In this document: one piece after another, positions 44,220-54,663 of the stretch
Layout: the number at the start of each line of letters is the position of its first letter
Position numbering within the stretch: position 1 is the stretch's first letter
DNA from: Calidifontibacter indicus
GTDB lineage: Bacteria > Actinomycetota > Actinomycetes > Actinomycetales > Dermatophilaceae
Direction of reading: 5' to 3'
NCBI RefSeq assembly: GCF_003386865.1
Contig: NZ_QTUA01000001.1
Span: 2,852,001 to 2,916,000, forward strand
DNA length: 64,000 bases
The notes under the pieces: generated by a model
Seen by the model: the letters and a program-made list of their open reading frames with translations, nothing else
What the model was told of the DNA's origin: nothing
Databases searched by the model: none
Program-made: the position numbers and the translations under genes

Positions 44220-45271
44220 CTCTCACGACTCAGGATCTGCGCGACGCGATGGACGCGTACGTCGACGAGGTGCGCGTGCCGAACAGCGAAGCCATGCTCG
44301 CCGGCGTACGCGACCGGGTGCGGGCCGACCGCCGACGCGGGCGCACCCGCTTGGTGGCCGCTGTCGCCGCCGGGGTGCTCGCCGTCGGCGCGGCCGTCGG
44401 TGTGAACCACGTGTGGCCGGAGCAGACGCTCACCCCGGCCGAACAGGTGAAGAAGGCCGGCGCGCACCTACCGTTGTTCGTCGGCGGCTACAGACTGATC
44501 GGAGTGCAGGAGGTAGCGACACATTCCGGAGACCCCCACGAGCAAGCGCCGACGGCGTCGATGATCACCGACCTTCGCGCCAGGACGAGTGCGGGAGCTT
44601 TCGCAGTGTTCTCGTGCGACGACATGCTCACGACCGGCACCGGAATGATCGACACGGCGATGCTGGTGACAGGGGACGGTGCCGGGCGCACAGGCTGCTA
44701 CTCCGCGGACGAGCCCGAACTGCAGCAGCCTGCGTTCGGCCCTGTGGTCTCATCGCTCGAGCTCTCCACGTCGCGGGTCGGCCTGATCTCAGCGGACGGC
44801 AAGATCCGCGCGAAGGTACCTGTCGGTATCTACGTGCCCGCGAAGTGGGGCACCTTTCCCACCCCGACCACAACGGTCAACGTCGAAGAACAACCGCCGC
44901 CGACGCCGTCCGCCGACGTGATAACGGCCAACGGGCACGGGAACGCCGCGGGCACGACATCTGTCACGATCACACCGCAGACCTCGGGAAAGCTCAGCTT
45001 GTTCGTGAACCTGACATCGGGTTCGGTGGGCCAGTTCCGTGCGCGTGTCGACGGCGCCGACACAATTGCCGGCGTTCCCGCAGCGGCCACCGACGGTTGG
45101 TCTCCGGTCTGGAAGCCCGGGTTGACCATCGTGTTCGGGAAGACGGTCGACGCGAAGGCCGGCGTGCCGATCACGGTCGTGGTCGACGCCAAGGACAACC
45201 GCGGGAACTGGGTCGTGGAGGTGGCGGTCATGCCAGGCTCCGCCGCCCCCACTAGCACCACCACACCGTGA
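44216..45271 (+). CDS. membrane protein partner of the sigma factor, putative anti-sigma factor
   Basis: The 351-residue product has an N-terminal cytoplasmic segment of about 40 residues, an Arg-rich stretch (VRADRRRGRTR), one transmembrane helix near residues 44-61 and a large outer part. The C-terminal 100 residues look beta-rich (TSVTITPQTSGKLSLFVNL ... GNWVVEVAVMPG), like a secreted beta-sandwich domain. No zinc-binding anti-sigma motif is seen. The ATG overlaps the sigma gene stop, so the two are coupled. Its anti-sigma role is inferred from this layout. Confidence 0.7.
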   Translation: MTLTTQDLRDAMDAYVDEVRVPNSEAMLAGVRDRVRADRRRGRTRLVAAVAAGVLAVGAAVGVNHVWPEQTLTPAEQVKKAGAHLPLFVGGYRLIGVQEVATHSGDPHEQAPTASMITDLRARTSAGAFAVFSCDDMLTTGTGMIDTAMLVTGDGAGRTGCYSADEPELQQPAFGPVVSSLELSTSRVGLISADGKIRAKVPVGIYVPAKWGTFPTPTTTVNVEEQPPPTPSADVITANGHGNAAGTTSVTITPQTSGKLSLFVNLTSGSVGQFRARVDGADTIAGVPAAATDGWSPVWKPGLTIVFGKTVDAKAGVPITVVVDAKDNRGNWVVEVAVMPGSAAPTSTTTP

Positions 45272-45300
45272 CCCACGCGTGACCAGGGGTTCTCGTCGAC

Positions 45301-45320
45301 GGCCGGATTTGTGTCCGGCC
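45301..45320 (+). terminator. hairpin after the sigma-factor operon
   Basis: GGCCGGA and TCCGGCC form a seven-base stem around TTTGTG. It lies between the membrane partner and the GH13 gene, just before the GH13 promoter. Confidence 0.55.
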
Positions 45321-45346
45321 GCCCGCAAGGCGGAGACTTGTCGACC

Positions 45347-47065
45347 GTGACTTCCGCAGAACTCGACCTGTCCGCCGACGGCACTCTCCTGCACCGCGGA
45401 TCCCCCGACTCCGCCTGGTGGCGCAGCGCGGTGATCTACCAGATCTACCCGCGTTCGTGGGCGGACGCGTCGGGTGACGGCGTCGGTGACCTGCCCGGCA
45501 TCACCGCGCACCTTCCGTACCTGCGCAACCTCGGTGTCGACGCGGTGTGGCTGTCGCCCTTCTACACCTCGCCTCAGGCCGACGCCGGCTACGACGTGGC
45601 CGACTACCGCGACATCGACCCGCTGTTCGGCGCGCTCGATGACGCGAAAACCCTTGTCTCCCAGGCTCACTCGCTCGGCATCCGAGTGATCGTCGACCTC
45701 GTGCCGAACCACTCGTCCGACGAGCACGAATGGTTCAAGGCGGCCCTCGCCGCCGCGCCGGGCTCCCCCGAGCGCGACCTCTACATGTTCCGTGAGGGCA
45801 AGGGTGACGACGGTTCGCAGCCGCCGAACAACTGGCAGAGCGTCTTCGGCGGCCCGGCCTGGACCCGCGTCACCGAGGCCGACGGCACGCCGGGCCAGTG
45901 GTATCTGCACCTGTTCGACCCGAAGCAGCCCGACTTCAACTGGGAGAACCCGGCGGTGCGCGCGGAGTTCGAGTCGGTGCTGCGGTTCTGGCTCGACCTC
46001 GGGGTCGACGGTTTCCGGGTCGACGTCGCACACGGCCTCATCAAGGAGGCGGGCCTGCCCGACTGGACCGGCGCGATGAACATGCTCGACCTCACCGACC
46101 TCGACAAGCAGCACCCGCCGATGTGGGATCAGGACGGTGTGCACGAGATCTACCGCGGCTGGCGCAAGATCCTCGACTCGTACAACACCACGGGCGACGC
46201 GGCGAACGACCGCGCGATGTGCGCCGAGGCGTGGGTCGACCCGCCGGAGCGCGCCGCGCTCTTCGTGCGGGACGACGAGTTCCACCAGGCCTTCAACTTC
46301 GACTTCCTGCAAACCCCCTGGCGGGCAACGGATCTGCGTGAGGTCATCGCGTCGTCGTACGCCGCGAACGACAAGGTCGGCGCGCCGACCACCTGGGTGC
46401 TCAGCAACCACGACGTGGTGCGTCACGCCAGCCGCCTCGGCCTGCCGATCGGCACCCCGCGACCGAACGGAATCGGCGCCGACGACGCGCAGCCCGACGC
46501 GGTGGCGGGTCTGCGCCGCGCCCGCGCCGCGACGACCCTGATGCTCGCGCTGCCCGGAGGTGCTTACCTCTACCAGGGCGAGGAGCTCGGCCTGCCCGAC
46601 CACACGACGATGCCCGACGCCGTCCGCCAGGACCCGACATTCGCCCGCACACACGGCAAGGAACTCGGTCGCGACGGGTGCCGGGTGCCGCTGCCGTGGA
46701 GCAAGGACGAGCCGGCCTTCGGGTTCAACCGCACCGGCAACGCCTGGCTGCCGCAGCCGACCGTCTACGGCGACCTCGCCGTCGACCAGCAAGAGGGCGT
46801 GGCGGGTTCGACGCTGGAGCTCTACCGCGAGCTGTTGCGCATTCGCAAGGAGCGCGACCTCGGCGAGGGCGCACTCAGCGTGCTCGACGAGGGCGCCGAC
46901 GTGCTCGCCGCGCGGGTCGAGACGCGCGCCGGCACTACCCAGGTGCTCGTCAACTTCGGCGCCGAACCGGTCGAGATCCCCTCGGGCGCAACGGTTCTCG
47001 TTGCCAGCGAGCCTGACGTCGACACCACCCTGCCGACCGACACCGCGGTCTGGTTCACCGTCTGA
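45347..47065 (+). CDS. GH13 alpha-glucosidase / oligo-1,6-glucosidase-type enzyme
   Basis: The 572-residue product should hydrolyse alpha-1,4 or alpha-1,6 linkages in short glucans. It has the GH13 conserved regions DLVPNHSS, GFRVDVAHG with the nucleophile Asp, AEAWV with the acid/base Glu and LSNHDVVRHASR. The N-terminus (WWRSAVIYQIYPRSWADASGDGVGDLPGI) is typical of the oligo-1,6-glucosidase/alpha-glucosidase subfamily. The GTG at 45347 follows GAGACT by eight bases. A GTG at 45311 lies inside a hairpin and is unlikely. It may act with MalQ in maltodextrin use. Confidence 0.9.
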   Translation: MTSAELDLSADGTLLHRGSPDSAWWRSAVIYQIYPRSWADASGDGVGDLPGITAHLPYLRNLGVDAVWLSPFYTSPQADAGYDVADYRDIDPLFGALDDAKTLVSQAHSLGIRVIVDLVPNHSSDEHEWFKAALAAAPGSPERDLYMFREGKGDDGSQPPNNWQSVFGGPAWTRVTEADGTPGQWYLHLFDPKQPDFNWENPAVRAEFESVLRFWLDLGVDGFRVDVAHGLIKEAGLPDWTGAMNMLDLTDLDKQHPPMWDQDGVHEIYRGWRKILDSYNTTGDAANDRAMCAEAWVDPPERAALFVRDDEFHQAFNFDFLQTPWRATDLREVIASSYAANDKVGAPTTWVLSNHDVVRHASRLGLPIGTPRPNGIGADDAQPDAVAGLRRARAATTLMLALPGGAYLYQGEELGLPDHTTMPDAVRQDPTFARTHGKELGRDGCRVPLPWSKDEPAFGFNRTGNAWLPQPTVYGDLAVDQQEGVAGSTLELYRELLRIRKERDLGEGALSVLDEGADVLAARVETRAGTTQVLVNFGAEPVEIPSGATVLVASEPDVDTTLPTDTAVWFTV

Positions 47066-47075
47066 CGCGACGTCG

Positions 47076-47103
47076 CGCCGTCCGGCACACCGGCCGGACG
47101 GCG
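47076..47103. terminator. terminator between the GH13 gene and the convergent gene
   Basis: CGCCGTCCGG and CCGGACGGCG form a perfect 10-base stem with an eight-base loop, 11 bases after the GH13 stop. Confidence 0.85.
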
Positions 47104-47129
47104 AACGGCCCGAACAGCCCGACGAGGTT

Positions 47130-47747
47130 TCAGCGGGTGAGGACGTAGCCGGCCGGCGTGCTGAGGCGGGTCCAGGGGCCGACACGGTGCACCTGGGCCG
47201 CCTCACCCACCAGGAACCCGAGGGCGTCGGCAGCGAATGCGGCGCCGGCGGGTACCACCTCGTCGACCGGCCGCGACCACACCCGCTGTCGCAGGGCCGC
47301 GACGGCGGCCGCACCGGCGCCGTCCGGCGTGCCGTCGGCCACCTCGAGCACACCCATCCGGGCCGCTTCCCGCAACCGCTCGACGGTGACCGTTGCCGCG
47401 GGCTCCCAGCCTGAGCGCGGCGGACTGATCGCCAGCCACGGAGCCGAAACCTCCTGCGGCGGAACGGGAATCGTGTCGGTGATGCCGCGCGCGATGCGGT
47501 CACGCAGGGCCACGAGCGCGACGGCGGTGTCGAGAGCGGCGGGTGCGGCCAGTCGCTGCACGCGCAGCGCGAGCGCGAGACCGGAGTGCATCAACCCGCG
47601 TCCGGGCAACACCTCGACCCAGCAGGCGAGCACCTCCCCCGCCGCCTGCAGCCGCAGTGCGCCGTCGGGGTTCACCCGCAGCGCACGACCGACGAAGGTG
47701 GCGAAGTCGGCGGCGGCGCGGTCGTCCTCGAGTCGGAGTTCGGTCAT
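47130..47747 (-). CDS. conserved protein of unknown function, cotranscribed with a thioesterase
   Basis: The 205-residue product is rich in Ala, Leu and Arg, with no signal peptide or clear membrane segment. Conserved-looking stretches are LRVNPDGALRLQAAGEVLACWVEVLPGRGLMHSGLALALRV and VGPWTRLSTPAGYVLTR at the end. I do not recognise the family. The ATG overlaps the 4HBT thioesterase stop by four bases, so the two proteins are probably used together. Confidence 0.65.
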   Translation of the reverse strand: MTELRLEDDRAAADFATFVGRALRVNPDGALRLQAAGEVLACWVEVLPGRGLMHSGLALALRVQRLAAPAALDTAVALVALRDRIARGITDTIPVPPQEVSAPWLAISPPRSGWEPAATVTVERLREAARMGVLEVADGTPDGAGAAAVAALRQRVWSRPVDEVVPAGAAFAADALGFLVGEAAQVHRVGPWTRLSTPAGYVLTR

Positions 47748-48190
47748 CGGGTGCGGCGCTTCATCGGCACCGGGTCGGCGAAGTAGCGCTCCAGGTCGGC
47801 CCGCGTCTCGGCTGTGATGCGTTGCGGCCGTTGGGTTTCCACGTCGAAGGTGACGAGCGTGCTTTCGGAGCGCGCATAGACCACGGCGTCGTCGTCACGG
47901 GACGACAGCACCTCGTACGACAGGTCGAACGACGCACCGGCGATGCGCGAACACCACATCGCGACCGTGATCAGCGGGCCACGGTAGGGCAACTGCTGCA
48001 GGTAGTCGATCTCGCTGCGGGCCACCAGCAGCGGCTGCTTGTCGTGGCCGAGGTCGCCGAACCACTCGCGCATGCCGAGCACGCGGGCTTCCTCCAGCAG
48101 GCGCAGGAACTGGACGTTGTTCACGTGCCGATTGGCGTCCATGTCGGACCAGCGCAGCGGCACATCGAGGTAATACGGGCGTTTCGGCAT
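47744..48190 (-). CDS. acyl-CoA thioesterase, hotdog fold (4HBT family)
   Basis: The 148-residue product has the 4HBT pattern: PLRWSDMDANRHVNNVQFLRLLEEAR with the active-site Asp region, then a central beta strand region (RSEIDYLQQLPYRGPLITVAMWCSRI). It should hydrolyse acyl-CoA or 4-hydroxybenzoyl-CoA-like thioesters. It is divergent from tesB, another thioesterase, across 62 bases. GATGAT lies six bases before the ATG, so translation may be leaderless. Confidence 0.87.
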   Translation of the reverse strand: MPKRPYYLDVPLRWSDMDANRHVNNVQFLRLLEEARVLGMREWFGDLGHDKQPLLVARSEIDYLQQLPYRGPLITVAMWCSRIAGASFDLSYEVLSSRDDDAVVYARSESTLVTFDVETQRPQRITAETRADLERYFADPVPMKRRTR

Positions 48191-48239
48191 GTGTCCATCA
48201 TCCCGTCCGCGGCTCGGGACGTGACGCGGGGCCGATCGA

Positions 48240-48245
48240 TAGAGT
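48240..48245 (+). promoter_or_regulatory. -10 hexamer TAGAGT of tesB
   Basis: TAGAGT lies seven bases before the GTG start of tesB, with no ribosome site. It fits a leaderless promoter. Confidence 0.6.
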
Positions 48246-48252
48246 CTGCCGG

Positions 48253-49221
48253 GTGAACTCCCAGGACCCCACCGCGTCCACCGCCGACGCAGATCGCGAC
48301 CCGGTCGTCGACCTCCTCGATGTGCTCAACCTCGAGCCGCAGGGCAAGACCCGGTTCGGACCGCTCGATGCGGCCATGGACCCCGACTCCGAGCACACCC
48401 ACGAACTCGAGATGTTCGTCGGGCGCAGCCAGGAGACGCCGCAGAAGCGGGCGTTCGGCGGGCAGGTGCTCGCGCAGTCGCTGATGGCGGCCGGGCTGTC
48501 CGTGCGCGGCAACCCCGAGTTGGGCGAACGCGATGTCCACTCCCTGCACGCCTATTTCATCCGTCCCGGCGACTCGTTCCAACCGATCAACTTCGCGGTC
48601 GAGAACCTGCGCGACGGCAACTCCTTCTCGGTGCGCCGGGTCTACGCGATGCAGGAGGGCAAGACGCTCCTGTCGGCGACGCTCTCCTTCCAGGTGCCGG
48701 CTCCCGGGCTCGAACACCAGGCGCAGATGCCCGCCGTCCCCGACCCCGACCGCGTGCGCACCACCGCCGAGGAACTCGAGGGCATCGACCACCCGGTCGC
48801 CGACCACTGGCGCAGCCGCGCCGTCGACGTCCGGACGGTTGAAGGCGCACTATTCTTCCGTCCCGGTCGACAGCACAACGCCAGCCAGAACGTGTGGATG
48901 AAGACCGCCGGTGCGTTGCCGGACGATCCGTTGATTCACGCGGCGGTCATGGCCTACTCCTCCGACTACACGATCCTGGAGTCGAACCTGCGGCGGCACG
49001 GTCTGGTGTGGGCGGACCGCCGGCTGCGTCCGGCGAGCCTCGATCACTCGATGTGGTTCCACCGGCCCGGGCGCGTCGACGAGTGGCTGCTCTACCAGCA
49101 GGAGTCGCCGTCCGCGTCCGGTGGACGCGGCCTGGGCATCGGCAAGATGTTCAGCCTCGACGGCACCCTGATCTGCACCGTCGCCCAGGAAGGCATGATC
49201 CGGGTCAAGGACCTCGACTGA
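48253..49221 (+). CDS. tesB: acyl-CoA thioesterase II (TesB)
   Basis: TesB hydrolyses medium- and long-chain acyl-CoA to free acid and CoA. The 322-residue product is a double hotdog: the first half has FGGQVLAQSLMAAGLSV and HSLHAYFIRPGDSFQPI, the second has the catalytic region SLDHSMWFHRPGRVDEWLLYQQESPSASGGRGLGIGKMFS. The Asp, Thr/Ser and Gln residues expected of the family fall in these regions. The GTG start gives VNSQDPTAST behind a leaderless promoter. Confidence 0.93.
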   Translation: MNSQDPTASTADADRDPVVDLLDVLNLEPQGKTRFGPLDAAMDPDSEHTHELEMFVGRSQETPQKRAFGGQVLAQSLMAAGLSVRGNPELGERDVHSLHAYFIRPGDSFQPINFAVENLRDGNSFSVRRVYAMQEGKTLLSATLSFQVPAPGLEHQAQMPAVPDPDRVRTTAEELEGIDHPVADHWRSRAVDVRTVEGALFFRPGRQHNASQNVWMKTAGALPDDPLIHAAVMAYSSDYTILESNLRRHGLVWADRRLRPASLDHSMWFHRPGRVDEWLLYQQESPSASGGRGLGIGKMFSLDGTLICTVAQEGMIRVKDLD

Positions 49222-49226
49222 CGCCC

Positions 49227-49280
49227 ACCGAAAGTTTGCGCGACACGCGCCGAACAGGCTCGACCACGCAAACTCTCGGT
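49227..49280. terminator. inverted repeat / hairpin between tesB and the GNAT gene
   Basis: ACCGAAAGTTTGCG (49227-49240) pairs with CGCAAACTCTCGGT (49267-49280) with one mismatch, around a 26-base loop. It could end the tesB transcript. It also abuts the promoter of the next gene and shares the CGCAAAC arm motif with the element before the globin gene. Confidence 0.55.
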
Positions 49281-49296
49281 TGCCAGACTTGCCGGC

Positions 49297-49884
49297 ATGG
49301 ACCTCACCACACCCACGCTGATCGGTCGTCTCGTGCGTCTCGAACCGCTCTCACGCGAGCACCACGACGGGCTGGTCGAGGCCACCCAGGACGGTCGGAT
49401 GTGGGACCGCTGGTACACCTCGGCTCCCACCATCGAGGGGGTCGAGACGGCCATCGAGCAACGCCTCGACTTGCAGGCGCAGGGAAACATGCTGCCGTTC
49501 ACCGCGATTCGCCAGTCGGACGACGTGGTGCTCGGCATGACGTCGTTCTACGACATTCGCGCCGACGTGCCTCGGGTCTCGATCGGCTACACCTGGAACC
49601 GCGAGTCGACCCACGGCACCGGCACCAACCCCGAGTCGAAGCTGCTGCTCATGACGCATGCCTTCGAGGCGCTCGGCTGCAAGGCCGTGCGCTACGAGAC
49701 GAGTTGGTCGAATCAGCAGTCACGCTCGGCGATCGAGCGTCTCGGCGCGCGGCTCGACGGTGTGCTGCGGGCCGACCGACTGGAGTCGAACGGTGCGCTG
49801 CGGGACACGGTCGTCTACTCGGTGATGGCGCACGAATGGCCGTCGGTGCGGGCGGGCCTCGAGCACCGACTGCGTCACCGCTGA
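49297..49884 (+). CDS. GNAT acetyltransferase, RimJ/RimL-like
   Basis: The 195-residue product has the RimJ/RimL-type layout: LIGRLVRLEPLSREHHDGL, the central strand GMTSFYDIRADVPRVSIGYTW, then KLLLMTHAFEALGCKAVRYETSWSNQQSRSAIERLGARLDGVLR. The acetyl-CoA loop is less canonical (NRESTHGTGTNPESK). The likely substrate is a protein N-terminus or an amino compound; it cannot be named. CAGACT seven bases before the ATG suggests a leaderless mRNA. Confidence 0.85.
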   Translation: MDLTTPTLIGRLVRLEPLSREHHDGLVEATQDGRMWDRWYTSAPTIEGVETAIEQRLDLQAQGNMLPFTAIRQSDDVVLGMTSFYDIRADVPRVSIGYTWNRESTHGTGTNPESKLLLMTHAFEALGCKAVRYETSWSNQQSRSAIERLGARLDGVLRADRLESNGALRDTVVYSVMAHEWPSVRAGLEHRLRHR

Positions 49885-49963
49885 GGGCGCTGAGCTGACG
49901 GAATTTCTCCCGCGCACGTGCGTTGGACCAAAGGAAGGACATTCCCGCAACGGAAGGAACCTC

Positions 49964-50602
49964 ATGGCACGCATCGCTCTGATCGGCGGACACGGCAAGG
50001 TCGCTTTGCTCGCCGAACCGCTCCTGGTCGACGCCGGACACTCGGTGAGCGCGATCATCCGAAACCCCGACCACCGCGCTGACATCGAGGCAACCGGTGC
50101 GACCCCGGTGGTGGCCGACGTCGAGACGATGGACACCGAGGCGCTCACGCAGTTGCTGGGCGACCACGACGTCGTCGTCTGGTCGGCCGGTGCCGGTGGC
50201 GGCAAGCCCGACCGCACCTACGCCGTCGACCGCGATGCCGCGATCCGTTCGATGGACGCGGCGAAGGCCGCCGGCATCAAGCGTTACGTGATGGTGTCCT
50301 ACCTCGGCGCCAAGCCCGACCACGGTGTGCCGGAAGACAACTCGTTCTTCGCCTACGCGGAGGCGAAGGCCGCTGCAGACACCCACCTGCGATCCAGTGG
50401 ACTTGACTGGACCATCGTCATGCCGAGCTCACTGACTTTGGAACCGGCCCGCGGCATCGACCTCAACCCCACGGAGGGTCGTTCGGCGTCCCGCGAGGCG
50501 GTGGCACAGGTGATCGTCGCGGCCGTCGACCACCCGTCGACCATCGGTGCCGATCTGCCGTTCAACGACGGCGACACCCCGGTCGCGGACGCGCTCGGCT
50601 GA
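49964..50602 (+). CDS. NAD(P)-binding Rossmann-fold protein, atypical SDR
   Basis: The 212-residue product starts with a nucleotide-binding loop (MARIALIGGHGKVALLAEPLLVDAG) and continues with the atypical short-chain dehydrogenase pattern (VVWSAGAGGGKP, DAAKAAGIKRYVMVSYLGA, YAEAKAAADTHLRSSGLDWTIVMPSSLT). Such YwnB/HSCARG-like proteins often act as NADPH sensors or flavin or epimerase-type enzymes. The exact role is unknown. A GGAAGG ribosome site precedes the ATG. Confidence 0.85.
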   Translation: MARIALIGGHGKVALLAEPLLVDAGHSVSAIIRNPDHRADIEATGATPVVADVETMDTEALTQLLGDHDVVVWSAGAGGGKPDRTYAVDRDAAIRSMDAAKAAGIKRYVMVSYLGAKPDHGVPEDNSFFAYAEAKAAADTHLRSSGLDWTIVMPSSLTLEPARGIDLNPTEGRSASREAVAQVIVAAVDHPSTIGADLPFNDGDTPVADALG

Positions 50603-50655
50603 ACAGCCCGCTGAAACGGCTTGCTGAAGCCGCGCGCAGCCGAGACGATCCCGAG

Positions 50656-51189
50656 ATGGGCTTGGAGATCCGGCCGGAGCGCGCGAGCGACTTTCCCGCC
50701 GTCCGACGAGTGGTCGCGGCGGCGTTCGGCAGCGACACCGAGGCCGACCTCGTCGAGCGCATCCGTGCGTCGGACGAGTACCGCCCCGAACTGTCGTTCG
50801 TCGCCGCCGATAGCGGCGAGGTCGTCGGCCACGTGATGATCGACGGCTGCATGGTGCGCGGCGAGGGCGGGGAGCGGGAGATCGTGATGCTCTCTCCGCT
50901 GGCGGTCGCACCTGATCGTCAACGCTCGGGCGCGGGCACGGCGCTGATAGAGCATGCGCTGGCGGCGGCCGACCGGGCGGGCGAACCTCTCGTGGTGCTC
51001 GAAGGCAGCCCCGACTACTACGGCGCGCGCGGCTTCGAGTTCGCCGGCGACCATGGGCTGTCGTTGCCACTGCCCGACTGGGCGCCGCGCGCAGCGGCGC
51101 AGGTGGCGCTGCTGTCGACCTACAACCCGGACGACGTGACCTTGCGCGGGCGAGTGGTCTACCCACCGTCATTCGACGGGCTCGGGTGA
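50656..51189 (+). CDS. GNAT-family N-acetyltransferase
   Basis: The 177-residue product shows the YhbS-like GNAT pattern: IRPERASDFPAVRRVVAAAFGS, then the acetyl-CoA loop LSPLAVAPDRQRSGAGTALIEHALAAADRAGEPLVVLEGSPDYYGARGFEFA. The substrate is unknown. GACGAT lies six bases before the ATG. Confidence 0.85.
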   Translation: MGLEIRPERASDFPAVRRVVAAAFGSDTEADLVERIRASDEYRPELSFVAADSGEVVGHVMIDGCMVRGEGGEREIVMLSPLAVAPDRQRSGAGTALIEHALAAADRAGEPLVVLEGSPDYYGARGFEFAGDHGLSLPLPDWAPRAAAQVALLSTYNPDDVTLRGRVVYPPSFDGLG

Positions 51190-51333
51190 ACCATCAATCT
51201 TGCAGCCGTGTTGGAGCGGCTCCACGACGCTTGACCGAATTTCATCACCTCGATCTCGAGGGCGTGGCCGCAATCACGGATCGGCTTCGACGACCCACTC
51301 GCGATCCGTCCAACTTCGACGGCTTGGAGTAGG

Positions 51334-52200
51334 TCAGCCGTCGAGGCTGTCGACACCGTGCCGAGCCCCCGCCCAGGCGACAATCTCGTTGTCGGGCAAC
51401 GTAATCGGTGTATCCAGCTCGGGGGTCGGCTGCCACTGCTGCCAGCCCTCGTCCATCGGCCACGCCCAGTCGCGGAACAGTTCGCGGCAGGCGTGGTCGG
51501 CCAGGGCGCGCACCGCGTCGCGTTGCCGGCCGGTGTACCGGAGCTGTTCGACCGCGGCGTCGAGCTCGTCCGCATCCTTCAACCAGACGTCCTCGTCACC
51601 CGCGGGCTCCGCATCCATCCACACGTCGAGCACGAGGTCGCAGGTGTGGGTGCGCAACGGCATCGGGTCGCCCTCCCCCGGACGCCGGTGCGGCAGTTCG
51701 AGATTGACATACGTGCCGGAGTAGTCCCCGTTGCTGTCGCGGAAGAACCACACCGACCACGGACGCCTCGTCGGGGCTACCCGCAGCACGCCCGATCCGT
51801 GCCACGTCGATTCCTGCATCACCCAGGGCGTGCGGAACCGCTCGGCCAACTCGACGTCGCGCACATGACCGCCGGTCGCCGGCGTGGCACCGAGCCGGGC
51901 GGAGCCGGAAGGGATCCACGCGACCAGCCCACGTTCGTCGTCGCGCACGACCCGAGCGGTGTCGATGCTGCGTTGGTAGTGCCAAGTGATCTCTGCGCCG
52001 GGCTCGAGGTACGGCGCGTTGCCGGCTTCCCGCGGTGTGGCGCCGGGTAGGTCGCTCGGCCGGTGCGAACCGATGACCGCGAGCGCCTCCTCGAGTGACA
52101 TCCGCGGACCGACCTGCTGCCAGCCCTCCGCTCGGCGTCCGATGAGGGTCACGGTGCCCCCGCTGGGAGTGACGTCGCTGGCACCGATCGGAAGTCGCAT
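51334..52200 (-). CDS. DUF402 domain protein
   Basis: The 288-residue product contains the DUF402 (FomD/Ntdp-like) pattern in its middle: WSVWFFRDSNGDYSGTYVNLELPHRR, then RTHTCDLVLDVWMD. This fold binds nucleotides and divalent metal in characterised members, which hydrolyse nucleoside tri- or diphosphates; activity here is inferred. The N-terminal 120 residues are less familiar. TAGGTT seven bases before the ATG marks a leaderless promoter, separating it from ettA. Confidence 0.78.
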   Translation of the reverse strand: MRLPIGASDVTPSGGTVTLIGRRAEGWQQVGPRMSLEEALAVIGSHRPSDLPGATPREAGNAPYLEPGAEITWHYQRSIDTARVVRDDERGLVAWIPSGSARLGATPATGGHVRDVELAERFRTPWVMQESTWHGSGVLRVAPTRRPWSVWFFRDSNGDYSGTYVNLELPHRRPGEGDPMPLRTHTCDLVLDVWMDAEPAGDEDVWLKDADELDAAVEQLRYTGRQRDAVRALADHACRELFRDWAWPMDEGWQQWQPTPELDTPITLPDNEIVAWAGARHGVDSLDG

Positions 52201-52207
52201 GTGGCCG

Positions 52208-52213
52208 AACCTA
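52208..52213 (-). promoter_or_regulatory. -10 hexamer TAGGTT of the DUF402 gene
   Basis: TAGGTT lies seven bases before the ATG at 52200, and no ribosome site is present. Confidence 0.55.
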
Positions 52214-52229
52214 TGTCATGCGAACGGGA

Positions 52230-52263
52230 ACGCCCCGCCACCGGCGAACCGGTTGCGGGGCGT
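52230..52263 (-). terminator. terminator after ettA
   Basis: ACGCCCCGC pairs with GCGGGGCGT, with further pairing possible inside the loop (ACCGG). It lies 19 bases after the ettA stop. Confidence 0.75.
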
Positions 52264-52281
52264 CTGGCGCTGCGACGTCGA

Positions 52282-53964
<1,683 letters not shown>

Positions 53965-53971
53965 GCGCGCC

Positions 53972-53977
53972 AGGCTA
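53972..53977 (-). promoter_or_regulatory. -10 hexamer TAGCCT of ettA
   Basis: TAGCCT ends seven bases before the ATG of ettA, with no ribosome site. Confidence 0.6.
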
Positions 53978-54053
53978 TCGGTGGGCGGTGCCCCTCTCCC
54001 AATCGGCGGCCCCGCCCGCCCCGGGGCCCAGACAGCGGGCCCAGACAGCAGGC

Positions 54054-54515
54054 TCAGGCGGCGGGCTCCTCGTCCTCGGCCACCACACCACCGGACGCCG
54101 GGCTCGGGCCCGAGAAGTCGGCACCGTCGTCGGGTGCCGACTGCACCGGCGCCTGTTGCTGTCGCTCGAACAGCGCGGTGCCGCGGGCCAGGTCGTGCCC
54201 GACGGCGCTGGCGGTGATAATGACGCTCTGACGCCGCCCACCGTCCTGACCCTGCCAGGTCTCGACGCTGAGCCGGCCGGTCACGACGACCGGGTCGCCC
54301 TTGTGCAGCGACACGGTGGCGTTGTGCGCGAGCCGGTTCCAGCACTCCACGTCGTAGAAGGTGGTGGTGCCGTCGCGGTATTCACCGGTGTTGCGGTCGC
54401 GCACCGAGGGGGTGCAGGCCACCGAGAACTTCGACTTGCGGGTGCCGGTGTCGAACTCGTGCACCTGCGGGTCGGCGGTGACGTTGCCGGTGATCGTGAT
54501 GATCGAGCTGCCCAT
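54054..54515 (-). CDS. ssb: single-stranded DNA-binding protein
   Basis: The 153-residue product has one OB fold (IITITGNVTADPQVHEF, KFSVACTPSVRDRNTGEYRDGTTTFYDVECWNRLAHNATVSLHKGDPVVVTGRL). An acidic tail ends in EDEEPAA, lacking the classic DDDIPF tip. It stands alone rather than beside rpsF and rplI, so it is probably a paralogue used in recombination or competence-like functions rather than the main replication SSB. An AGGAGG ribosome site supports the ATG. Confidence 0.9.
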   Translation of the reverse strand: MGSSIITITGNVTADPQVHEFDTGTRKSKFSVACTPSVRDRNTGEYRDGTTTFYDVECWNRLAHNATVSLHKGDPVVVTGRLSVETWQGQDGGRRQSVIITASAVGHDLARGTALFERQQQAPVQSAPDDGADFSGPSPASGGVVAEDEEPAA

Positions 54516-54596
54516 GTTGCTGCCTCCTGTTGAATGCGTCCCGGCCACCGGGACGGTGGCCTGACCAGAGGGTGCGCCGGTCGGCGAATACGCGAA

Positions 54597-54630
54597 ACCC
54601 GCCGCCGTCCGGTTGTGGACGACGGCGGGT
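54597..54630 (-). terminator. terminator after the GTPase pair
   Basis: ACCCGCCGCCGTCC pairs with GGACGACGGCGGGT with one mismatch around a six-base loop, 34 bases after the stop of the second GTPase. Confidence 0.85.
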
Positions 54631-54663
54631 CTGCAGGTGGGCTGGGGAAACCGGGACGACCTA

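Noticed and set aside
44789-47503. A 904-codon minus-strand open frame
   Set aside because: It lies opposite the intact GH13 gene, which has all catalytic motifs. Long antisense frames are expected at this GC content, and its translation has no recognisable domain.
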